A stretch of DNA of 43,764 nt. Source: Bacteroidales bacterium. Its GTDB lineage: Bacteria; Bacteroidota; Bacteroidia; Bacteroidales; JAAUTT01. The DNA lies in the NCBI GenBank assembly GCA_025350365.1, contig JANXXY010000224.1, forward strand, positions 1 through 43,764, read 5' to 3'. Positions 36,834-43,764 of the stretch are shown in pieces. The notes beneath the pieces are model-generated. The model ran no database searches, had not been told where the DNA came from, and saw nothing but the letters and a program-made list of their open reading frames with translations. The first letter of the stretch is position 1; every line of letters begins with the position of its first letter. The translations under genes were made by a program, and so were the position numbers.

Positions 36834-39800
36834 ATGAGTGAAGAGATTTTAAAAGCGTTAATGCAACTGTTTGCGATTATTGCTAAACAGGACGAGGGTG
36901 TGGAACTTAGCGAGCGTGAGTACGTTAAAACCTTTTTGACCCTTCAACTGAGTGATGAAGCCGTAAACGAATATTTGATTCTGTTTGATAGTTTTGCAGG
37001 TCTTGATAAAACTGTTGACGAAAACGGTGTTGAGATTGCAAGGAAAAAACTGACTTCTGTTAAAGATTCGGTTCGTATTCTGGGTATTTGTAAAAAAATC
37101 AACAAAACACTTACTCAGGAACAAAAAGTAGTAGTCTTGGTTCGACTTTTTGAGTTGGTAAATGCGGACCGTAAATTTACCGATCAGCGAATGGCTATCA
37201 TCAATACGGTGGCCGAAGTTTTTAATCTTCCCAGAGAAGAATTTAAAAGCATTGAGACTTTTGTAGTTAAAAACCGACCTGAAGCGCTTGATCAACCTGA
37301 TGTTTTAGTTATTGCCGATAAGCCTGTTGTAAACCTGCAAAGTAAATTTATTCTCACTGAAAAACTTGACGGCAACCTCTATATTCTCAGGATTGCCAGT
37401 GTTGATCTGTATTTTCTGAAATATACAGGGCATGAAGATCTATTTTTGAATGGCCTCGGAATTACCAATAGACGCATCTATTTATACGCCAGCGGAAGTG
37501 CCGTAAAAATGCCTAAAGGAAAGCCGGTTTATTACAGTGATGTTGTAGCGCACTACCTTGCTGATATTACTTCGAACAAAATATCATTCGAAGTGAATAA
37601 CCTCGAATTTCGATTCCCTAATGGAAATATTGGACTGCGAAACGTTAGCTTTTCTGAAGGTCAGGGAAAACTGATTGGTATTATGGGAGCCAGTGGAGCA
37701 GGTAAAACTACGTTGTTGAATGTATTATGCGGAACGGAGTTACCTTACAAAGGAGAAGTGATTATTAACGGTCACAATCTTCATAAAGAGAAAGATAAAG
37801 TGGAGGGAGTTATTGGTCTTATTCCTCAGGACGACCTTTTAATCGAAGAATTAACCGTTTTTGAAAATCTATATTATAACGCAAAACTGTGTTTTAAGAA
37901 CCAAACTGAAGAACAGATTAACGAACGTGTCGTTCGAACACTTTCAAGTCTTGGACTTTTAGAACGTAAGGATCTCAAAGTCGGATCGCCACTGAACAAA
38001 ACCATTAGTGGTGGACAACGGAAACGCTTGAATATCGCGCTTGAATTAATTCGCGAACCGTCTATCTTGTTTGTTGATGAGCCTACCTCCGGACTTTCGT
38101 CGAGAGATTCCGAAAACGTGATGGACTTATTACGGGAACTTGCATTGAAAGGAAAACTTATTTTTGTAGTAATTCACCAGCCGTCGTCGGAAATTTATAA
38201 GATGTTCGACAAAATGATTATCCTGGATACGGGAGGATACCTAATATATTATGGCAACCCAGTTGAAGCTGTGATGTATTTTAAAAGAATTGACGCTCAA
38301 ATTAACAGCAATGTAGGAGAGTGTCCCGTTTGTGGAAATGTGAATCCCGAACTTATTTTTAACATTATTGAAGCCAAGGTTGTTGACGAGTTTGGCAGGT
38401 ATACTGATAAACGCAAAGTACAACCGCCGAAATGGGAGGGATTTTACTCTGAAAATTTTCATCCTGAAAAGATGCAGGTAATCAGCGAGGATCCGCCAAA
38501 ATCATTAAATATCCCAAACTGGATCAACCAGATTAAGATTTATACAGTTCGTGATTTTGTTTCTAAAATAAGCAATACCCAATATATATCGCTTAATCTT
38601 CTGGATGCTCCCCTGCTGGGATTAATTCTTGCATATGTTATCAGGTATATTTCCGACCCGGGTTCGGATGTGTATATTTTTAGAGAAAATGAAAATATTC
38701 CGGTTTATATTTTCATGAGTCTCATTGTGGCTTTGTTTCTGGGCTTAATCGTTAGTGCCGAAGAAATATTTCGCGATCGTAAAATACTCAAACGCGAAGG
38801 TTTTCTTAATTTGAGCCGTTCAAGCTATCTATTATCTAAAATATTTATATTATTAGTAATTAGCGCTATACAAAGTTTAACATTTGTACTTATTGCGAAC
38901 TCAATTCTGGGAATTAACGGAATGTATTTTACGTACTGGTTTGCCCTATTCACTACGGCTGCTTTTGCTAACATGTTAGGGTTAAATGTTTCAGCTTCAT
39001 TTAATTCAGCTGTAACTATATATATTCTTATTCCACTGCTTATGATCCCTATGATGATCCTAAGCGGGGCAATGTTTCGTTTTGATAAACTTAACCGTAA
39101 TGTTGGTAGTGTGGATAAGGTTCCTCTGTTGGCTGAAATAATGGTAACTCGTTGGGCTTATGAGGCCTTGGTGGTTCATCAATTTAAAGACAATCAATTT
39201 GAAAAAGCATTTTACGATATTGAGAAACGTGAAAGCAACGCTGATTTTAAACAGGTGCATCTTATACCCGAACTTCAAAAACGACTGGACGATTGCAACG
39301 CTGAATTCTCAAAGTTTGGAAAAATAGAGAAAACCAATGTTCAGCTTGATGTTCTAAAGAACGAAATATCCAAAGAATTGATGATTAATATGGATCTTCC
39401 ATTTAAAAATGCAGATGGAATAATAGCTGAAAAATATAGTGCCAGGATGGCTAAAGCATTACAATCTTTTATTGATAGAATGAAAGCTGATTATTCAGGG
39501 AAATTTATGCAAGCCAACAAAGAAAAGGAAGATAAAATAAATAGAGAACTTAAAAAGGATCCTGAAAGATATAAGCAGTATAAAAACGTGTACCATAACG
39601 AAAATTTGTCGGATTTGGTGCGGAAAGTGCTTGAAAAAAATAAAATATTAGAATATAATCACGAATTGGTTCAGCAGGTAGATCCAATTTATATGGATCC
39701 TACCATTCGGGGACCTTTAAGTTTGCGATCTCATTTTTTTGCCCCTCGCAAACCATTTTTTGGCGTTTATTATGATACATACTGGTACAATATGATTGTA

Positions 39801-39908
39801 GTATGGTTATTTACTGTCATTCTTTATCTGGCTCTCTATTACGAGTGGTTTTTAAGATTTATGAATATGTTCGGAAAACTTAAACTTAAAAAGGAAAGTT
39901 CAGAATAA
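36834..39908 (+). CDS. TerB-like/ABCG-type ABC transporter fusion (ATPase plus ABC2 membrane domain)
   Basis: Walker A GIMGASGAGKTTLLNVLCG, signature TISGGQRKRLNIALEL, Walker B ILFVDEPTSGLSS, VVIHQPSSEI; N-terminal helical TerB-like domain; C-terminal TMs with ~200-aa loop. Confidence 0.88.
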   Translation: MSEEILKALMQLFAIIAKQDEGVELSEREYVKTFLTLQLSDEAVNEYLILFDSFAGLDKTVDENGVEIARKKLTSVKDSVRILGICKKINKTLTQEQKVVVLVRLFELVNADRKFTDQRMAIINTVAEVFNLPREEFKSIETFVVKNRPEALDQPDVLVIADKPVVNLQSKFILTEKLDGNLYILRIASVDLYFLKYTGHEDLFLNGLGITNRRIYLYASGSAVKMPKGKPVYYSDVVAHYLADITSNKISFEVNNLEFRFPNGNIGLRNVSFSEGQGKLIGIMGASGAGKTTLLNVLCGTELPYKGEVIINGHNLHKEKDKVEGVIGLIPQDDLLIEELTVFENLYYNAKLCFKNQTEEQINERVVRTLSSLGLLERKDLKVGSPLNKTISGGQRKRLNIALELIREPSILFVDEPTSGLSSRDSENVMDLLRELALKGKLIFVVIHQPSSEIYKMFDKMIILDTGGYLIYYGNPVEAVMYFKRIDAQINSNVGECPVCGNVNPELIFNIIEAKVVDEFGRYTDKRKVQPPKWEGFYSENFHPEKMQVISEDPPKSLNIPNWINQIKIYTVRDFVSKISNTQYISLNLLDAPLLGLILAYVIRYISDPGSDVYIFRENENIPVYIFMSLIVALFLGLIVSAEEIFRDRKILKREGFLNLSRSSYLLSKIFILLVISAIQSLTFVLIANSILGINGMYFTYWFALFTTAAFANMLGLNVSASFNSAVTIYILIPLLMIPMMILSGAMFRFDKLNRNVGSVDKVPLLAEIMVTRWAYEALVVHQFKDNQFEKAFYDIEKRESNADFKQVHLIPELQKRLDDCNAEFSKFGKIEKTNVQLDVLKNEISKELMINMDLPFKNADGIIAEKYSARMAKALQSFIDRMKADYSGKFMQANKEKEDKINRELKKDPERYKQYKNVYHNENLSDLVRKVLEKNKILEYNHELVQQVDPIYMDPTIRGPLSLRSHFFAPRKPFFGVYYDTYWYNMIVVWLFTVILYLALYYEWFLRFMNMFGKLKLKKESSE

Positions 39909-39962
39909 TTACTAAATTTGTATAAACAGCAATCAAACAAACAATAATCTAATTATGCTGCT

Positions 39963-40865
39963 ATGATTAAGAGACTGACTTATTTATTTTTATGTAGTGT
40001 ATTTGTGTTTTATTCATGCAAATCCGGAGTTAAGAAAAGCAAAGGAGAATTTGGAGAAAATGATAGTATAAAAGCAGATAGCGCCTTGCCGGTTTCAAAA
40101 GAAGCAATGGCTGATCTCGTACAAAATATTTCATCTCCCATTGAAATGGCAGCTTTAATTAAGAGTCTGGGCGTGCCCTTTTCACAAAAATATTTAGCCC
40201 CTACAAACCATCTTGATAACTTTAACACAAATACCTCAAAGGCTGTTAATTTAGGCATTTTTGGAGCCGACCTTGGATATATAAACATGTATAGTAAAAC
40301 GTCAACTGTTCTTTCGTATATCTCAGCAGTTAAAACATTGGCTGATGGGATTAACGTAGGTCAATTTTTTGATTTTACTACGCTAAAAAGGCTGGCCACA
40401 AATAACGAAAATATTGATTCGTTAATGTATATTTCCATACATAGTTTTAATGTAATGGATGAGTATTTGCGTAAAAACAACCGCAGTAACCTCAGCGCTC
40501 TTATGATTGCAGGCGTTTATATTGAGGGGTTGTATCTTATGACTCAGGTAGCAAAAGAAAAACCTAATAAAAAATTGGCAGAAAGCATTGGAGACCAAAA
40601 AATTATTTTTGAACAGATGTTACTGATTTTGAAAAACTATCAGAAGGATCCTTATTTTAAAGATTTTATTGCCAATATGGAAACGCTTAAAAAGGAGTTT
40701 TCGGAAATTAAAATAACCATCGAAATGGGTGAACCTAAATCAGTTGAAAAAAATGGAATGCTTACTATTATTCAAACATCAAAAAGTACTGTTCATATTA
40801 CGGATGAACAGTTAAAGAGAATTATATCTCAAACTGAAATAATTAGAAATAAGCTGATTAAGTAA
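39963..40865 (+). CDS. Conserved hypothetical lipoprotein
   Basis: Lipobox-like signal MIKRLTYLFLCSVFVFYSCKSG; soluble helical remainder. Confidence 0.65.
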   Translation: MIKRLTYLFLCSVFVFYSCKSGVKKSKGEFGENDSIKADSALPVSKEAMADLVQNISSPIEMAALIKSLGVPFSQKYLAPTNHLDNFNTNTSKAVNLGIFGADLGYINMYSKTSTVLSYISAVKTLADGINVGQFFDFTTLKRLATNNENIDSLMYISIHSFNVMDEYLRKNNRSNLSALMIAGVYIEGLYLMTQVAKEKPNKKLAESIGDQKIIFEQMLLILKNYQKDPYFKDFIANMETLKKEFSEIKITIEMGEPKSVEKNGMLTIIQTSKSTVHITDEQLKRIISQTEIIRNKLIK

Positions 40866-40949
40866 TAAGTTGTAAATAAATCGCTCTGACATATTTTGTG
40901 GGTAAAGTGGTTTGAATATCTTTTATAAAATAATCAAAAAAAGTGTACA

Positions 40950-41393
40950 ATGAAGCATATAACATTCATCCTTGCGATTGTTTTCCTGTCAATAGGTTAT
41001 GCAGCAAACGCGCAAACTGAAGCGCAAAAAGTTGAAATTTGTTCAGGTACAGCCGGTCCTGATGCTTCTTATCTAAAAGATTTTGTTGTTGATTTACCTG
41101 CAGCTCAAGGAGATGAAAAAGCCCCTACTGCTAAATATTCTCTTATTCTTCAAAAGGATACTAAATATCGTATCACAATCTGCACTGATGACGATTCACC
41201 AGGGAAAGGATATGTACAACTTTTAGATACAAATTCGCTATTGGGAAGTTCCTTTAATCCACAGACTGGAAAGGAATACAAAGGATTTGACTTCGATTGT
41301 CAGAAAAGTAGTGTTTATCACATTTTTATCCAGTTTCAGGAAGGCAAGGCAGGTAAATCAATTGTAATTCTTTCGTTTATCAAAAAATTATAA
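40950..41393 (+). CDS. Small secreted hypothetical protein
   Basis: Signal peptide MKHITFILAIVFLSIGYAANAQ; beta-rich remainder. Confidence 0.65.
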   Translation: MKHITFILAIVFLSIGYAANAQTEAQKVEICSGTAGPDASYLKDFVVDLPAAQGDEKAPTAKYSLILQKDTKYRITICTDDDSPGKGYVQLLDTNSLLGSSFNPQTGKEYKGFDFDCQKSSVYHIFIQFQEGKAGKSIVILSFIKKL

Positions 41394-41447
41394 ATATTAA
41401 AAGTCGTAAGTAAACTGAAAACGGTAAAATTTTATTGAATAATTACA

Positions 41448-41478
41448 AAAGGTTGGTTCGGAGAGTCAACCTTTTTTT
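41448..41478 (+). terminator. Rho-independent terminator
   Basis: AAAGGTTG-GTTCGGAGAGT-CAACCTTT followed by T-run. Confidence 0.85.
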
Positions 41479-41659
41479 ATTGCTTTGTATTCAGAAGCTT
41501 GATAGAGATTAACTTTTTTAATAGCTAAATAAAAAACAGAATGTCAGAAGGGCATCATTTTTGATATACATTTTTGTTTTTTAAGTAATAAGGCGTTGAG
41601 CAGAACAAAGCATTTCGTTTAGGTTTTGCTATATAAACGAAAATTTATAGTTTCATTAT

Positions 41660-42355
41660 ATGAGATCACAAAAGAAAATTGATATTGCTTACCTTGAGAA
41701 ATATCGGGGGATATTTTTCCAGATAGGAATTATCATTGTTCTTTGCATCGTTTTTTTTGCCATTGAATGGAATACCCAGCCATCCAAAAAAGAAAATGTT
41801 ATACAGGCAATGGATGAACCTGTTAAACAAATAATATTTACAGGCGAACAAATAAAGGAAATAAATACTCTTCCACAACCTTTGCAATTAGTGCCTTATG
41901 AGATAAAGGTAGTTGACAGTAATGTGCAAATTGATGATGAAATAAAGATAAATCCTAATTTTTCACAGGATTTTGTTATACGTCCAATTGAATTTTCTCC
42001 CAAAACTCAAAATGAGGAGAAAGTAAAAGACGATAAGGTATTTGTGATAGTTGAAGAAATGCCTTTATTCAATGGAGGCAATTCAAATACATTTAGAGAT
42101 TGGATTCAAAAAAACATCAAATATCCTGACATAGCCAGTGAAAACGGGATTAAAGGGAATGTACTCATTTCGTTTAGCATAAACAGCATCGGAGAAGTTT
42201 GTGATGTAAAGGTTCTTCGGGGCATTGATCCTTCATTAGACAAAGAAGCAGTTAGGATAATTTCTTCATCACCAAAATGGACACCGGGAAAACACAACGG
42301 TAAAAATGTTAAAGTTATATTTAACTTTAATGTAAGGTTCGTTTTGCAAAATTGA
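41660..42355 (+). CDS. TonB-like energy transducer
   Basis: Single N-terminal TM, then C-terminal WIQKNIKYPDIASENGIKGNVLISFSINSIGEVCDVKVLRGIDPSLDKEAVRIISSSPKWTPGKHNGKNVKV. Confidence 0.9.
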   Translation: MRSQKKIDIAYLEKYRGIFFQIGIIIVLCIVFFAIEWNTQPSKKENVIQAMDEPVKQIIFTGEQIKEINTLPQPLQLVPYEIKVVDSNVQIDDEIKINPNFSQDFVIRPIEFSPKTQNEEKVKDDKVFVIVEEMPLFNGGNSNTFRDWIQKNIKYPDIASENGIKGNVLISFSINSIGEVCDVKVLRGIDPSLDKEAVRIISSSPKWTPGKHNGKNVKVIFNFNVRFVLQN

Positions 42356-42410
42356 TTATTTTCGAATCTTTAACACTCATTAATTTGTTGATTGAATTTA
42401 ACAAAACTTT

Positions 42411-43604
42411 ATGCCAAATCTATATTCTACAGAAGTAATACCAGAAAAAGCCATATTGATTGGTGTAATAAATAAGTATCAGGATGAGTGTCAGGTAAAT
42501 GATTTTCTTCAGGAACTTGCCTTTTTAACTGAAACTGCCGGTGCTGTGCCCGTAAAAAAATTCATTCAACGACTTGAATCGCCACATCCGCGTACATTTG
42601 TGGGAACTGGTAAACTAGCTGAAATTCAGTCTTACATCAAGGAGAATAATATTGACTTGATTATTTTTGATGATGAACTTACTGCTACACAACTTCGAAA
42701 TCTTGACAAGGTGCTGGAGATTAAAATTCTTGACCGCACTAACCTCATTCTGGATATTTTTGCTAAACGAGCCAAAACATCTTATGCTAAAGCTCAAGTT
42801 GAACTGGCTCAATATCAATATTTGCTTCCCCGACTCACCCGTATGTGGACTCACCTTGAACGGCAGCAAGGAGGTATTGGCATGCGGGGGCCTGGCGAAT
42901 CAGAGTTGGAGACCGACCGCCGTATAATTCGCGACAAAATTGCGGACCTTAAAGAAGACCTCAAGAAAATTGACCGGCAAATGGCTACACAGCGGCAAGG
43001 TCGTGGAAATATTGTTCGGGTGGCTCTGGTGGGTTATACCAATGTTGGTAAATCCACATTGATGAATTTGCTGAGCAAATCGGAGGTATTTGCCGAAAAT
43101 AAATTGTTTGCCACACTCGACACTACTGTGAGAAAGGTAGTTATTAATAGTCTTGCTTTTTTATTAACAGATACTGTTGGGTTTATCCGTAAATTGCCTC
43201 ATCAATTGGTGGAATCGTTTAAATCGACATTAGATGAAGTTCGGGAGGCTGATATTCTGGTGCATGTAGCTGATATTTCTCACCCAGAATTTGAAGAGCA
43301 AATTAATGTTGTGAATCAGACTTTATCAGACCTAAATGCAGCCAGTAAAAAAATTATTATAGTTTTTAACAAGGTGGATGCATTTTCATATGTAGCCAAG
43401 GACGACGACGACCTAACTCCAAAAACCAGAGTGAATTATTCGTTGGACGAACTGAAAAATAGTTGGATGTCTAAACTTAGTCAACAGGCTCTTTTTATAT
43501 CTGCAACTGAAAAAACGAACATTGATGAGCTTAGGAATACCCTTTACGAGGAAACGAAAAAAATACATATCCTGCGTTATCCGGGAGACAGTTATTTGTT
43601 TTAG
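42411..43604 (+). CDS. hflX: GTPase HflX
   Basis: PRTFVGTGKLAEI, LERQQGGIGMRGPGESELETDRR, VALVGYTNVGKSTLMNLLS, LTDTVGFIRKLPHQLVESFKSTLDE motifs. Confidence 0.95.
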   Translation: MPNLYSTEVIPEKAILIGVINKYQDECQVNDFLQELAFLTETAGAVPVKKFIQRLESPHPRTFVGTGKLAEIQSYIKENNIDLIIFDDELTATQLRNLDKVLEIKILDRTNLILDIFAKRAKTSYAKAQVELAQYQYLLPRLTRMWTHLERQQGGIGMRGPGESELETDRRIIRDKIADLKEDLKKIDRQMATQRQGRGNIVRVALVGYTNVGKSTLMNLLSKSEVFAENKLFATLDTTVRKVVINSLAFLLTDTVGFIRKLPHQLVESFKSTLDEVREADILVHVADISHPEFEEQINVVNQTLSDLNAASKKIIIVFNKVDAFSYVAKDDDDLTPKTRVNYSLDELKNSWMSKLSQQALFISATEKTNIDELRNTLYEETKKIHILRYPGDSYLF

Positions 43605-43664
43605 TCTGATAATATTACGTAGGAAGGAATAAACTTGTGCAAAATAAAAAAGTTTCATTACTGA

Positions 43665-43731
43665 CCGACTAAAATAATAAGATTCTTCGCTTCGCTCAGA
43701 ATGACAAACGTTTATGTTAGTTTTTAGTCGG
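43665..43731. repeat. Repeat unit bounded by CCGACTAAAA/TTTTAGTCGG
   Basis: Inverted arms 43665-43674 and 43722-43731 enclose GATTCTTCGCTTCGCTCAGAATGAC (43681-43705). Confidence 0.6.
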
Positions 43732-43735
43732 AGGG

Positions 43736-43764
43736 GGTGGTTTGCGGTAAAGCCGCAAACCACC
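43736..43764. repeat. Perfect 12-bp hairpin GGTGGTTTGCGG-TAAAG-CCGCAAACCACC
   Basis: Perfect inverted repeat at the window edge; no T-run visible because the window ends. Confidence 0.75.

Noticed and set aside
36858-37295. 145-aa minus-strand ORF
   Set aside because: Antisense to the TerB-like domain of the ABC gene; no independent evidence.
43413-43763. 116-aa minus-strand ORF
   Set aside because: Runs through inverted repeats and antisense to hflX; contains the CHSERSEES translation typical of the GATTCTTCGC repeat, not a real protein.

Overview
The window is 43.8 kb of a Bacteroidetes-type chromosome (Bacteroidales-like). The lineage call rests on gene content, a short NuoG and TAnnTTTG -7 promoter motifs. 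From left to right: (1) 0.1-10.9 kb holds the 3' part of a complex I operon, nuoE-F-G-H-I-J-K-L-M-N, interrupted by small palindromic repeats. (2) 10.9-12.05 kb holds DUF2752 and DUF4190 genes on the minus strand. (3) 12.1-15.65 kb is a gene graveyard flanked by a ~39-bp direct repeat. It contains two small orphan ORFs, an RHS/YD fragment, an antitoxin with a stop-codon-disrupted PemK/MazF-like toxin, a group II intron 3' end lying inside the toxin 3' end, and an IS66 transposase fragment. (4) 16.3-24.1 kb is a cellobiose/beta-glucoside locus: NrtR-like Nudix regulator, GPH transporter, GH94 phosphorylase and a convergent GH1 beta-glucosidase. A ghost type I R-M remnant (collapsed hsdM plus broken dinD) sits between palindromes in the GH94/GH1 gap. 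(5) 24.2-27.0 kb holds a DUF4139 protein and a YbhN-like flippase-domain protein. (6) 27.2-41.5 kb is the most interesting part, an apparent signalling operon ending at a clear terminator. Its order is CheR, TM-GAF-PAS-PAS sensor, degenerate CheR paralogue, receiver-less CheB, TM-GAF protein, SiaA-like SpoIIE phosphatase, SiaB-like kinase, SiaC-like phosphoprotein (with a Thr at residue 68), TerB-like/ABCG-type transporter, lipoprotein and secreted protein. It has no MCP, CheA, CheW, histidine kinase or SiaD/GGDEF. (7) 41.6-43.6 kb holds a TonB-like protein and HflX, followed by inverted repeats at the window end. All assignments come from reading motifs by eye; no database search was possible.
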